This document shows positions 8,765 to 18,144 of a stretch of DNA of 64,000 nucleotides, piece by piece. Source of the DNA: Exiguobacterium sp. FSL W8-0210 (lineage in GTDB: Bacteria > Bacillota > Bacilli > Exiguobacteriales > Exiguobacteriaceae). The number at the start of each line of letters is the position of its first letter. The first letter of the stretch is position 1. The position numbers and the translations under genes were made by a program. The stretch lies in NCBI RefSeq assembly GCF_038006045.1, contig NZ_JBBOUK010000001.1:599001-663000 (forward strand). Direction: 5' to 3'. The notes beneath the pieces were generated by a model. The model searched no databases and was not told the origin of the DNA. It saw nothing but the letters and a program-made list of their open reading frames with translations.

Positions 8765-9875
8765 TGTGGAATTGGTCAAAGGACAAGGGTCGATCGTAGA
8801 AGATGCGACAGGAAAGACGTATCTTGATTTCATCATGGGAATCGCTGTATGCAACACAGGACACCGTCATCCTTATATTCAGCAACGTCTAGAGGAACAG
8901 TTGAATCAAATTTGGCATACGTCGAATCTGTTTCAAATCGCGGCACAAGAGCGGGTCGCCGAGCGACTGACGGAAGACAGTCATCTCAGTCATGCTTTCT
9001 TTTGTAACAGTGGTGCTGAAGCAAACGAGGCGGCGTACAAACTCGTTCGAAAATGGACAGGGAAAACAGAAGTTGTCACGTTTAAACAATCTTTCCATGG
9101 TCGGACATTTGCGATGATGGGCGCAACAGGACAGGAAAAAATCAAAGCGGGATACGGGGAGATGGTGAATGGATTCAAACATCTGCCGTTTAACGAGATG
9201 GAGAGCCTATCAGCGATTACGGAGCAAACTGCTGCCGTATGGCTCGAAATCATTCAAGGAGAAGGTGGGGTCGTCGTTGCTGATGATGCGTGGCTAGAAG
9301 CGTTGATGAAGAAGGCGCAGCAATACGATGTCAAAATCATCGTCGATGAAGTGCAGACCGGCATTGGTCGGACGGGTTCTCGTTTTGCGTTTGAGCAGAC
9401 GCCACTCGTACCGGATATCATCACCCTTGCGAAAGGACTTGGAAGTGGACTCGCGGTCGGTGCGCTACTCGCGACGGCAGAGGCAGCGGAAGTATTCACA
9501 CCTGGATCGCATGGCTCGACCTTTGGTGGGAATCCACTCGCGATGACGGCAGCGGAAGCCACACTTGACCTCTTGTTAAGTGACACTGTCATGGTAGACG
9601 TTCAAGGAAAAGGCGAATTTTTGAGACAGCAATTAGAGCAAAAGCTACCTAAATCCATCATTCGCTCTGTTCGCGGACGTGGCTTGATGATTGGTATCGA
9701 GTGTGTGATGCCTGTTGCACCGCTGATTGACGCCTTACGTGAGAATGGTCTTCTCGTCGTATCGGCTGGTCCTCATGTCATTCGCTTATTGCCATCATTG
9801 TTCGTAACGGAACAGGAACTCATGCACGCCATCGAAAAAATACAACTCGTTTGTCAACAGGAGGTCATCGTATGA
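8730..9875 (+). CDS. argD: Acetylornithine aminotransferase
   Basis: This PLP enzyme converts N-acetylglutamate semialdehyde plus glutamate to N-acetylornithine. It has 381 residues with class III aminotransferase landmarks: CNSGAEANEAAYK, the IVDEVQTGIGRTG segment with the PLP-binding Asp, and the Schiff-base lysine K235 in TLAKGLGSG. AAGGAGGAG lies inside argB just upstream of the ATG. The stop overlaps the carA start (ATGA). Confidence 0.95.
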   Translation: MSALLPTYQRTDVELVKGQGSIVEDATGKTYLDFIMGIAVCNTGHRHPYIQQRLEEQLNQIWHTSNLFQIAAQERVAERLTEDSHLSHAFFCNSGAEANEAAYKLVRKWTGKTEVVTFKQSFHGRTFAMMGATGQEKIKAGYGEMVNGFKHLPFNEMESLSAITEQTAAVWLEIIQGEGGVVVADDAWLEALMKKAQQYDVKIIVDEVQTGIGRTGSRFAFEQTPLVPDIITLAKGLGSGLAVGALLATAEAAEVFTPGSHGSTFGGNPLAMTAAEATLDLLLSDTVMVDVQGKGEFLRQQLEQKLPKSIIRSVRGRGLMIGIECVMPVAPLIDALRENGLLVVSAGPHVIRLLPSLFVTEQELMHAIEKIQLVCQQEVIV

Positions 9876-10930
9876 AACAATCCGGAAAACTAACGCTTGC
9901 GAACGGAACGACGTTTACCGGTTCGTGGCAAGGAACAGTTCCACTCAAAGGAGAAGTCGTCTTTTTTACTGGGATGACAGGATATCAGGAAGTCTTAACG
10001 GATCCATCTTATCAGGGGCAAATTCTTGTCTTCACATATCCGTTGATCGGTCAATACGGTATTCAAGCGGAGGCGTCAGAAAGCAACCAGATTCAAGTCG
10101 CTGGTGTCATCGTTCAAACTTTGGCTGAGGATGGGCAAGGAACATCACTCGCAAGCTGGCTAGGCGAAGCGAATGTTCCGGTTTTGTCGGGAGTAGATAC
10201 GCGTTCCCTTGTACATCTATTACGGACAGAGGGCGACCAATTTGGAGACATGATGCAGGAGAATATGACAGTACCGGAGTCAGTAGACGCAGCATATATC
10301 GCTTCTGTGTCGACGACTGCAAACGTTGAATACGTTCCGGAAGTCGACCAGGGGCACATCGTCTGTATCGATTACGGTGTGAAACAATCGATGATCGATG
10401 CTTTGCTTGAACGGCATATGCGTGTGACGGTCGTGCCATACGATACGACACCAGAACGGATTCAAGCACTGGCACCAGACGGTCTGCTGTTTTCCAATGG
10501 ACCTGGTGATCCGACGCAACTAGATCCATTCCTTTCAGAAATCCGTGAACTGGCGACGAGCTATCCGACACTTGGTATTTGTATGGGACACCAAGTTCTC
10601 GCTCATGCGTTCGGTTGTACCTTATTAAAACAACATCACGGACACCGAGGAGCGAATCATCCTGTACGTCATCTAGCATCCGGACAAGTATTCATGACGT
10701 CTCAGAATCATGGTTATGCCGTTGATGTTAAAAGCATCGAAGCGTCTGAGATGGAACTTGCGTATGAACACATCAATGATGGATCTGTTGAAGGATTGAT
10801 TCATCCGGCTCTACCAATCATGACAGTCCAGTTTCACCCAGAAGCGAGTCCAGGACCGACAGAGGCGATGGTCGTCTTCGATCAATTCGTAAATACCGTA
10901 TTACATCAGGAGGTAGCATATGTGGGATAA
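9872..10930 (+). CDS. carA: Carbamoyl-phosphate synthase small subunit (arginine-linked)
   Basis: This is the glutaminase subunit that delivers ammonia to CarB. It has 352 residues: the N-terminal CPSase small domain, then a class I glutamine amidotransferase domain with nucleophile C237 in LGICMGHQ and the VQFHPEASPGPT histidine-glutamate pair. The ATG at 9872 has CAGGAGG upstream; a GTG seven codons earlier is less likely. Its place inside the arginine operon points to an arginine-regulated CPSase, distinct from a pyrimidine one elsewhere, as known from B. subtilis. Confidence 0.95.
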   Translation: MKQSGKLTLANGTTFTGSWQGTVPLKGEVVFFTGMTGYQEVLTDPSYQGQILVFTYPLIGQYGIQAEASESNQIQVAGVIVQTLAEDGQGTSLASWLGEANVPVLSGVDTRSLVHLLRTEGDQFGDMMQENMTVPESVDAAYIASVSTTANVEYVPEVDQGHIVCIDYGVKQSMIDALLERHMRVTVVPYDTTPERIQALAPDGLLFSNGPGDPTQLDPFLSEIRELATSYPTLGICMGHQVLAHAFGCTLLKQHHGHRGANHPVRHLASGQVFMTSQNHGYAVDVKSIEASEMELAYEHINDGSVEGLIHPALPIMTVQFHPEASPGPTEAMVVFDQFVNTVLHQEVAYVG

Positions 10931-13900
10931 ACAGAAAGTACTCGTCATCGGTTCGGGTCCGATCGTCATCGGACAAGCAGCAGAATTTGATTATTCCGGC
11001 ACACAAGCCTGTCAGGCGCTTCGAGAAGCGGGATGCGAGGTCATCTTAATGAATTCGGATCCGGCTACTATCATGACGGATCCGAGCACGGCAGATCATG
11101 TCTACATTGAGGCGATGACTCTTGAAAAAGCAACAGCTATCATCAAACAAGATCGACCGTCCCATCTCCTAGCGACGGTCGGCGGACAAACGGCACTCAA
11201 TCTTGCAATGTCACTCGAAGAAGCAGGAGTACTTGAGCAATACGGTGTCGAACTCCTAGGGACATCGCTTGAGACGATCCGAGACGGAGAAGATCGCGAA
11301 CGATTCAAGCAAAAGATGATCGAGCTCGCGCAACCGCTCCCGGAAAGTCAAACGATCGAATCGTTAGCAGAGCTTGAAGAATTCATGGCAGTACATGGTG
11401 TCCCACTCGTCATCCGACCAGCCTTTACGCTCGGGGGAACGGGCGGTGGAATCGCGTTGACGAAGGACGAGGCACGTCTGTTAGCGCAGAACGCCTTACA
11501 AGCGAGTCCGATTTCACAGTGTTTGGTTGAAGTGAGTATCGCTGGCTATAAAGAAGTCGAATACGAAGTCATGCGTGACAGCGCAGATACGACGATCATC
11601 GTTTGTAACATGGAAAACATCGATCCTGTCGGTGTCCATACCGGGGACTCGGTCGTCTTTGCACCGATTCAGTCGATTTCGGATCGAATGAATCAACAAT
11701 TGCGGACGGAAGCGCGTAAAATCGTATCGCATCTCGGTGTCATCGGTGGATGCAACATTCAATTCGCAATCCATCCGACGGAAGAATGCTATTTCGTCAT
11801 TGAAGTCAATCCGCGTGTCAGTCGTTCTTCGGCACTTGCTTCCAAGGCGACGGGATATCCGATCGCAAAATTAGCGACACGTCTTGCGCTCGGTGAGCGA
11901 CTCGAGGATTGCATCAATCCTGTCACGAAGGAAACGATGGCGAGCTTCGAACCAACGATGGATTATATCACGGCAAAAGTGCCTTGTTTCCCATTTGATC
12001 TATTTACCGGCAGTAACCGGACGCTTGGAACACAAATGAAGGCGACGGGTGAGAGCATGGCGATGGGGAAGACGCTAGAAGAAGCGTTACAAAAGGCGTG
12101 GCGCGGTGCGGGAGTTGAGCAATCACCTCTTTATCCGACATGGATGAAAACAGCGGAGGCTGACGTATTGTGGAAAGAAATAAAGGCTCCGACGGACCGT
12201 CGCTTGCTTGCGATGCTCGCACTACTCGATCGCAAGGAGACGACCGTCGAAGAACTCGTTGAACAGACGAAAGTACAAGCTTTATTCGTCAAAGTACTTC
12301 AACGTCTTGTCGATCACCAACAAAAAATCGATGTATCGAATGAAAGTTCTCTAAAGCAAACCAAAATGATGGGCTTTACGGACGAACAAATTGCGCTTCT
12401 GACGGGTGTCAGTGCTGTAGAGATCGAGCACTTACGTAAAGAAAAAGGCATCCTCCCTGTCTATCATATGATCGATACATGTGCAGGTGAGTTCAAGAGT
12501 GCGACGCCTTATTTCTACGGAAACTGGAGTGGTCAAACGGAAGTCACAGCATCGACGAAAAAGAAAGTCGCTGTCATCGGTGCGGGACCCATTCGGATCG
12601 GTCAAGGAATCGAATTTGATTATTGCTCCGTTCACGCGGTACGTGCATTGCAAGCATCCGGTTATGAAACGATCATGATCAACAATAACCCAGAAACCGT
12701 CTCGACCGACTTCGAAGTCGCAGATCGCCTGTATGTCGAGCCGTTGACACTTGAAGACGTCATGCATGTGCTAGAAGCAGAGGATTGCGAAGACGTTTTA
12801 GTCCAGTTCGGAGGACAAACGGGGATTGCGCTGGCGTCTGGTTTGGAGAAAGCCGGTTATCATCTTCTCGGAACGACGGCAGATGTCATCGATCAAATGG
12901 AAGACCGTGAGCGGTTCTATCAATTTTTAGATGACATTGGTATCGATCGTATTCCGGGACAAGAAGTGGCGACGCACGAACAAATGATAGAAGTCGCAAC
13001 AACGATCGGTTACCCGGTCATGATTCGTCCTTCCTATGTCATCGGAGGTAAGGGAATGCATATCATCCACGATCAAGAGCAATTAGAGACGATCGTGTCC
13101 GAATTAGCATTCCCTGTCCTCGTGGATGCCTACCTCCAAGGAAAGGAAATTGAAGTCGACTGTATTACGGACGGAACAACGACGTACGTTCCGATTTTGA
13201 TGGAGCAATTGGAACGGGCAGGAGTTCACTCTGGAGATTCGACGATGATTCTGCCACCTGTATCGCTCAGCGATACCGTTCAGAGCGAAATCGAGCGAAT
13301 TGCACAGATGATCGGGCAACGAATGGATTATAAAGGAGCGTACAATATCCAATTCGTCTTGCATGACGATCAAGTCTACGTGCTAGAAATCAATCCACGT
13401 GCCTCCCGCACGTTACCGATCGTCGCCAAAGTAACAGGTCAACCGATCTTGCAGTGGGCAGTCCAAGTAGCGGTCGGTCAAGCGGTCGCACTACCAACGG
13501 AACAGACGAAACTTGATTTCCATGCCGTCAAGACCCCTGTTTTTTCAACGTTGAAACTACAAGGTGTTGATCCGAAAACAGGTCCCGTCATGCGTTCGAC
13601 AGGTGAAACGCTGCAATGGACGACAGACGGACTGGCGCTGGAACGTTTCATTTTCGATGAGACGACAAAACGACATTTGACGACGAGAGACATCATCGTT
13701 GCTGGAGCAGATACAGAGGCTTTCGGAACGGGTGTAGCATTAGATGAAACGATTGACTGGGCACAATGTGCGATTTTCTATTCGCACGTGACAGAAGAAA
13801 AAGCGAGTCGCGAAGCAGCGCTTGCTGCCGGGGTACAAGTTCTGACAGAACCTGAACTAGCACATTATCATCTACAAGCGACAGAAAAGTCCCCTTATGC

Positions 13901-13952
13901 TGTGAAGCCACTTCATACATGGACAGAGCCGATCAAGGAGGAAGTAAAATGA
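10920..13952 (+). CDS. carB: Carbamoyl-phosphate synthase large subunit (arginine-linked)
   Basis: CarB makes carbamoyl phosphate from bicarbonate, ammonia and two ATP. The 1010-residue protein shows the expected duplication: two ATP-grasp halves, each starting with a Rossmann-like segment (VIGSGPIVIGQAAEFDYSG and VIGAGPIRIGQGIEFDY) and each with an RPSY/RPAF-type ATP-grasp signature. It is a little shorter than pyrimidine-type CarB at the C-terminal allosteric domain, as is usual for arginine-specific enzymes. It starts 11 bases inside carA after AGGAGG, and its stop overlaps argF (ATGA). Confidence 0.95.
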   Translation: MWDKQKVLVIGSGPIVIGQAAEFDYSGTQACQALREAGCEVILMNSDPATIMTDPSTADHVYIEAMTLEKATAIIKQDRPSHLLATVGGQTALNLAMSLEEAGVLEQYGVELLGTSLETIRDGEDRERFKQKMIELAQPLPESQTIESLAELEEFMAVHGVPLVIRPAFTLGGTGGGIALTKDEARLLAQNALQASPISQCLVEVSIAGYKEVEYEVMRDSADTTIIVCNMENIDPVGVHTGDSVVFAPIQSISDRMNQQLRTEARKIVSHLGVIGGCNIQFAIHPTEECYFVIEVNPRVSRSSALASKATGYPIAKLATRLALGERLEDCINPVTKETMASFEPTMDYITAKVPCFPFDLFTGSNRTLGTQMKATGESMAMGKTLEEALQKAWRGAGVEQSPLYPTWMKTAEADVLWKEIKAPTDRRLLAMLALLDRKETTVEELVEQTKVQALFVKVLQRLVDHQQKIDVSNESSLKQTKMMGFTDEQIALLTGVSAVEIEHLRKEKGILPVYHMIDTCAGEFKSATPYFYGNWSGQTEVTASTKKKVAVIGAGPIRIGQGIEFDYCSVHAVRALQASGYETIMINNNPETVSTDFEVADRLYVEPLTLEDVMHVLEAEDCEDVLVQFGGQTGIALASGLEKAGYHLLGTTADVIDQMEDRERFYQFLDDIGIDRIPGQEVATHEQMIEVATTIGYPVMIRPSYVIGGKGMHIIHDQEQLETIVSELAFPVLVDAYLQGKEIEVDCITDGTTTYVPILMEQLERAGVHSGDSTMILPPVSLSDTVQSEIERIAQMIGQRMDYKGAYNIQFVLHDDQVYVLEINPRASRTLPIVAKVTGQPILQWAVQVAVGQAVALPTEQTKLDFHAVKTPVFSTLKLQGVDPKTGPVMRSTGETLQWTTDGLALERFIFDETTKRHLTTRDIIVAGADTEAFGTGVALDETIDWAQCAIFYSHVTEEKASREAALAAGVQVLTEPELAHYHLQATEKSPYAVKPLHTWTEPIKEEVK

Positions 13953-14878
13953 AGACGATGCAACAACTAAAGCATTTCTTGACGATGGCGGAACTGACGC
14001 CGGAAGCACTGACGGAGCTGTTGGCACTCGCGAAAGACATCAAGCATCAGCCGAGTGTCTACCAAAACGCATTAAGCCATAAAAAAGTGGCCTTATTGTT
14101 TGAAAAGGCATCCACGCGAACACGTCTATCGTTTGAGGTGGGTGTCGTCGAACTCGGTGGACATCCGATCGTGCTAAGTGGAGCAGACATGCAAATCGGG
14201 CGGGGGGAGCCGCTCTCAGATACGATTCAAGTCATGAGCCGTTACGTCGATGCCCTGATGATTCGGACGTTCGGTCATGAGATCGTCGACACACTTGCGG
14301 CACATGGTACGATTCCAATCATCAATGGATTGACGGATCTACACCATCCGTGCCAAGTCCTTGCTGACTTGCTGACAATCGAAGAGACATTTGGAACCCG
14401 GTCTGGGAAGATTTTGACATATATCGGGGACGGAAATAACATGGCGCATTCGCTGATGATTGGTGGAGCGCTCAGTGGAATGGAAGTTCGCATCTGTGCG
14501 CCGGAGGCGTATGCTCCTGATCCACAAATCGTTCATGAGGCACAAGTCATTGCGAAGGAAACGGGTGGAAACATCATCGTCATGACGGATCCCGAGGAAG
14601 CGGCAAGTGGTGCAGACGTCGTGTATACGGATGTCTTCGCGAGTATGGGACAAGAAGAAGAAGGGACGATGCGTCTGCAAGCATTTGAAGGATATCAGGT
14701 TAATGCCAATATTATGAATCAAGCAAATGATGAAGCTATTTTCTTGCATTGCCTTCCGGCGCATCGCGGGGAGGAAGTCACGGAGGACGTCATCGATGGC
14801 AAGCAATCGGTCATCTTCGATCAAGCTGAGAATCGCCTCCACGCACAAAAAGCGTTGCTCGTCACATTACTTGGATAA
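13949..14878 (+). CDS. argF: Ornithine carbamoyltransferase
   Basis: ArgF joins ornithine and carbamoyl phosphate to give citrulline. The 309-residue protein has the carbamoyl-phosphate loop STRTRLSFEVG and the ornithine-binding HCLPAHRGEEV motif, and the family length is normal. The ATG at 13949 has AAGGAGGAAG upstream and overlaps the carB stop. It is the last gene of the operon, followed four bases later by a perfect terminator. argG and argH are not in this window. Confidence 0.95.
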   Translation: MKTMQQLKHFLTMAELTPEALTELLALAKDIKHQPSVYQNALSHKKVALLFEKASTRTRLSFEVGVVELGGHPIVLSGADMQIGRGEPLSDTIQVMSRYVDALMIRTFGHEIVDTLAAHGTIPIINGLTDLHHPCQVLADLLTIEETFGTRSGKILTYIGDGNNMAHSLMIGGALSGMEVRICAPEAYAPDPQIVHEAQVIAKETGGNIIVMTDPEEAASGADVVYTDVFASMGQEEEGTMRLQAFEGYQVNANIMNQANDEAIFLHCLPAHRGEEVTEDVIDGKQSVIFDQAENRLHAQKALLVTLLG

Positions 14879-14882
14879 CCAT

Positions 14883-14919
14883 AAAAGACTCGGTCGCCAA
14901 TTTGGCGACCGAGTCTTTT
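14883..14919. terminator. Perfect palindromic terminator after argF
   Basis: A 17-base arm from AAAAGACTCGG onward pairs perfectly with its complement around a tiny AT loop. A and T tracts lie on opposite sides, so it can act for argF (+) and the convergent MBL gene (-). Confidence 0.92.
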
Positions 14920-14931
14920 GGTTGAGCGAAG

Positions 14932-15741
14932 TTAATCATAATGGCGTCGGGCTAATCGTTCTTCTTGTTCTTTTTTGACTTGTCGCTTATTTTTTTCATG
15001 CAGACGTTTCATAAAAGGGGTCGTTTGCCAAGAGGGAGCCCAGTCGGATTCTTTTCCGGCACGGAGGGCAAGAATATAATCATAGCTCTGATGAAGTCGT
15101 TCGATCATCTCTGTTCGGACATCACAAATGTGACCGTGTCCGGGAATCAAGAGTTTGACTTCATATTCATAAATGAACGACTCGAGTAACTCGAGCGTCG
15201 TCAAATACTCAGAGGAATCGTGTTCGATCAAGGGGATTTCAACGTCTGAAGCGTAATCGCCGCAGACTAACAAGTGAAGTGACATGACGATGAAGGAAAG
15301 ATGAGTCGCTTCATGACCGGGCGTCAAAAAGAAGATTAACTTCGTTTGTCCGATCGTTAAAATCGTCTCAGACTCATGGATGACATGTGTCACGTCTGGG
15401 AAAAGGACGGGGGAATCGATATAGAACTCATCATTAAAATCTTGGACGGCTTGGAGCGCTTCTTGTCGGTCGACATCGATGAACGGTTTAGAAGCGATGA
15501 CGATGGCATCCGTAAAGGCATAGGCACCTAAAATATGATCGAAATGGGCATGCGTATAGACGACGTATAATGGTCGTTCGCGACGCACGATTTCGACGTC
15601 TCGACGAATCGTTGCAATCTCATCGGGAAGCCAGCCAGGGTCGACGACGATCAGACAATCAGGCGTCTCGATTAATGTCGAAGTCGTTTTCATGAGTGTA
15701 CTTTGATAGATCGTCACGCCGGGCATTTTCATCTGAATCAT
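14932..15741 (-). CDS. MBL-fold metal-dependent hydrolase
   Basis: This is a 269-residue metallo-beta-lactamase-fold protein. The metal motif THAHFDHILG (HxHxDH) is present, then a second ligand in TPGHEATH, an Asp in CGDYASD, and a final His in IPGHGHICD. It belongs to the glyoxalase II/RNase Z-like superfamily. The substrate is unknown. AAAGGAGG lies seven bases before the ATG. The basic C-terminal tail (KNKRQVKKEQEERLARR) is unusual for a plain hydrolase and could bind nucleic acid or another partner. Confidence 0.8.
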   Translation of the reverse strand: MIQMKMPGVTIYQSTLMKTTSTLIETPDCLIVVDPGWLPDEIATIRRDVEIVRRERPLYVVYTHAHFDHILGAYAFTDAIVIASKPFIDVDRQEALQAVQDFNDEFYIDSPVLFPDVTHVIHESETILTIGQTKLIFFLTPGHEATHLSFIVMSLHLLVCGDYASDVEIPLIEHDSSEYLTTLELLESFIYEYEVKLLIPGHGHICDVRTEMIERLHQSYDYILALRAGKESDWAPSWQTTPFMKRLHEKNKRQVKKEQEERLARRHYD

Positions 15742-15816
15742 ACGAATCCTCCTTTACGAATCTCTATCTATATCGTTGTATACCCATAAATTCGTTGGAA
15801 TCATCAGCAGAATCAA

Positions 15817-15847
15817 TAAAAAAGACGACTCGCACGTCGCGAGTCGC
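15817..15847 (-). terminator. Terminator downstream of tRNA-Gly
   Basis: On the minus strand GCGACTCGC and a GCGAGTCGTC arm form a hairpin followed by six T. It lies about 45 bases after the tRNA 3' end. Confidence 0.75.
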
Positions 15848-15893
15848 CTGCCCTCTAGAGGGAAATGGTCCTAGACCTATGTTATGTCATAAT

Positions 15894-15967
15894 TGGAGCG
15901 GGTGAAGAGAATCGAACTCTCGTCATCAGCTTGGAAGGCTGAGGTTTTACCATTAAACTACACCCGC
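15894..15967 (-). tRNA. tRNA-Gly (anticodon TCC)
   Basis: Read on the minus strand, a 7-bp acceptor stem GCGGGTG/CACCCGC encloses standard arms. The anticodon loop CTTCCAA reads TCC, and the T loop is GTTCGATTC. Discriminator U and an encoded CCA end it at 15894. It is a single tRNA, not in a cluster. The flanks (15742-15816 and 15968-16136) hold no other gene I can support. Confidence 0.95.
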
Positions 15968-16136
15968 GTATCGGCTACATGAAATATAGTAGCATAGCAA
16001 AGAGGGCATTTCCATAACTTTTATGAAAAAAAGCAATTTCTTTTAAGATTCGGTGTACAATAATACTAGTTAATCGTTTCCAATGGTAATCTTGATTTGC
16101 AATATGGGTAAAGTTGGGTAGAGGAGAGAGTGTCTG

Positions 16137-16682
16137 GTGAATGAAGTGCGAGTTTGGAGCGAACAGTCGATGGGAAAAGGATGGAAGGCGATCTGTCACC
16201 ATCAATTCGATCGTCATCGCTTATTGATAGGAGAGTGGTTCCATAACGTAGGTGTACTTGCTTTTTCCATCAATCAAGATGCGGATTTGCTACCGGATGT
16301 CCTTCCAAACACATTCGATCTGCCGCTCGTCTCGGAACGTGTGCAACGCGTCATTGCAGCATACGCGCCTTTTTCTGTACAATGTCTCAAGGTACATCTT
16401 GAGACGAAGGACGGAGTGGTTCCGTACTATCTTCTCAATCTCTTATCTGTCAGTCGGATCGAACATCTACATACGACGGATGTATTCCGTCCGGTCCCGA
16501 GACGACGCGTCTATTTTTTGACAGAGCGACGAATCAGCGATTCGATTTGTCCGCATCATCTTATGCGAGATGAGCGCACGCATCGCATGTTCGTCTCTGC
16601 TCAACTCGCTCGCCAATTTGAGCGTATGGCTGTGACGGGTATCCGCTTTGAAGAGATACAACGAATGGAGGAATTCAAATGA
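16137..16682 (+). CDS. Hypothetical protein resembling DUF1629/Imm11-type immunity proteins
   Basis: This 181-residue soluble protein has no signal peptide. The C-terminal part (RMFVSAQLARQFERMAVTGIRFEEI) resembles the end of DUF1629/Imm11-type immunity proteins, in which a predicted helix is followed by a tGIrF-like motif. This assignment is from memory of the family pattern and is tentative. The GTG start at 16137 has GAGGAGAG at 9-16 bases upstream. The stop overlaps the next gene (ATGA), so the pair is coupled. No toxin or secretion gene is adjacent. Confidence 0.45.
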   Translation: MNEVRVWSEQSMGKGWKAICHHQFDRHRLLIGEWFHNVGVLAFSINQDADLLPDVLPNTFDLPLVSERVQRVIAAYAPFSVQCLKVHLETKDGVVPYYLLNLLSVSRIEHLHTTDVFRPVPRRRVYFLTERRISDSICPHHLMRDERTHRMFVSAQLARQFERMAVTGIRFEEIQRMEEFK

Positions 16683-17098
16683 AACAGTACACAGTCGATC
16701 ATTGGATCACGCTAGAATATCCAAAGGTATTCGAATATCAAGAAGAAGAGACATATGTCAGTTTTTATTCGACGGATGAAAATGCAATGGGTACGCTCCA
16801 ATTATCCATTTATGAGTCCGATTCAGAAGAATTGACACCGTATGAGGCGGCGGAACAAGAAATCAATCTGTTGGTGGAAGAGTTCGGCATCGAACTAACA
16901 GGAGCACTTGAAGTCCGTCGTAATTCAACAAAAGAAGCGTTGCTTGCAGTAGATGGGAAAGAAGAAGATATCTTCTTACGGATCTACGCGTATTCGGACG
17001 GGGAACGGTTAGTCTTATTGACGTACTCTGCAGAACGCGAGACGCTTGAAATCGAAGAAATCGAAGCGATGATTTCTTCACTGACTTGGATTCAATGA
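16679..17098 (+). CDS. Small acidic hypothetical protein (possible DUF3805)
   Basis: This 139-residue acidic protein (many Asp/Glu) has no membrane segment. The beginning ITLEYPKVFEYQEEETYVSFYS and the end ISSLTWIQ resemble PsbP-like/DUF3805 folds, which pair beta strands around a central helix. The match is weak. The protein is coupled to the preceding immunity-like gene by a 4-base overlap, and a shared terminator follows. It is likely a partner of that protein; the function is unknown. Confidence 0.5.
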   Translation: MKQYTVDHWITLEYPKVFEYQEEETYVSFYSTDENAMGTLQLSIYESDSEELTPYEAAEQEINLLVEEFGIELTGALEVRRNSTKEALLAVDGKEEDIFLRIYAYSDGERLVLLTYSAERETLEIEEIEAMISSLTWIQ

Positions 17099-17116
17099 AG
17101 GATACGATAGAAGTGC

Positions 17117-17154
17117 AAAAGGCAACGGATCACAAGGATCCGCTGCCTTTTTTT
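17117..17154. terminator. Bidirectional terminator
   Basis: AAAAGGCAaCGGATC pairs with GATCCG-c-TGCCTTTT, with A and T tracts on either side. It sits between the convergent gene pair and the hydrolase gene. Confidence 0.85.
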
Positions 17155-17171
17155 ATATCGATCGATGTGGC

Positions 17172-18137
17172 TTAAGAAGAACGGGAAGATGACTGTTTAG
17201 CTGCAGGGTTGACTTGTTTATTCAACCAGCTCGCGATATCAGCAAAAACGCGGATGCGTTCGAGCTCATGGAAGAGCTCATGACGCAACCCTCGATAAAT
17301 CGTCAGCTGTACAGCATCGACACGGACACGATTATACATATCGAACAAATGATGAATACCCTTTCCATCGAACGCGACCGCGTCATCCCCACCAGCAAGC
17401 AATAAGAGGGGTAAGTGACGTGGATGCTGATAGACGGAAGCAAGTGCGTTGACGAGCTTCGTTGCATGCAAGAGTTCGTGGAAGAACCCAAGCGTGACCG
17501 TTTGACCGGACAATGGATCTGCATCATAGCGCATGACGGATTGAGGATCCGAAGAGAGCCAAGCATTTTTAGAAAGTGCTGGGAAGAAGCGCAAGTTATA
17601 CCGTCCGAACACGAGTTGTCCAAACCGTTCAGCGGGATGTGTTGCTGACAGCTGATGGATTTGACGTTCGACGAGTTTTTGACTGACATCACCGAGTAAA
17701 CCTGTACTCGTCGGGGGGCCGCTCGCGATGATTCCTGCTACCGTATGACCGAGTGTTTGACCGATCCGGCGAGCGATCAACGAACCAAAACTATGACCAA
17801 AAATGAACACCGGTAACGTCGGATAACGCTCTTTGATGTCAGAGACGAGTTCTTCTGCGTCCTGCATCAATTGTTTAAACCCTTGATTCGGCTCAAGGTG
17901 TCCAAGTGTTCCAAGCTGTGCTGCTCGGGTTCCGAAACAGCGTAAGTCTGCGATGATCGTGTGGTAATGATGCGCATAGAGGAATTCTGCGAATTCCTCA
18001 TACCGTGCGCCATGCTCCATCATCCCGTGAAAGACGATCACGACTCCTTTAGGATCATGGGCTTCGAGGCTATGCAATGTCGTAGTATAGCCGTCAGAGG
18101 CTATCCAATGTGAATGATCAATCGTCATGTAACTCAT
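17172..18137 (-). CDS. Alpha/beta hydrolase, monoacylglycerol lipase/lysophospholipase-like
   Basis: This is a 321-residue alpha/beta hydrolase of the Hydrolase_4 (lysophospholipase) group. The oxyanion region VVIFHGMMEHGARY is followed by the nucleophile elbow GHSFGS, the Asp in LLAGGDDAVAF and the His in YRGLRHELFHE. The family cleaves fatty acyl esters of glycerol or lysophospholipids. No secretion signal is present, so the protein is cytoplasmic. It lies only 7 bases from fhs on the same strand and could share its transcript. Confidence 0.8.
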   Translation of the reverse strand: MSYMTIDHSHWIASDGYTTTLHSLEAHDPKGVVIVFHGMMEHGARYEEFAEFLYAHHYHTIIADLRCFGTRAAQLGTLGHLEPNQGFKQLMQDAEELVSDIKERYPTLPVFIFGHSFGSLIARRIGQTLGHTVAGIIASGPPTSTGLLGDVSQKLVERQIHQLSATHPAERFGQLVFGRYNLRFFPALSKNAWLSSDPQSVMRYDADPLSGQTVTLGFFHELLHATKLVNALASVYQHPRHLPLLLLAGGDDAVAFDGKGIHHLFDMYNRVRVDAVQLTIYRGLRHELFHELERIRVFADIASWLNKQVNPAAKQSSSRSS

Positions 18138-18144
18138 CCTCTCA

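Noticed and set aside
10107-10679. 190-codon minus-strand ORF inside carA
   Set aside because: It lies antisense to a well-conserved gene, with no ribosome site or recognisable motif. It is a shadow of the coding strand.
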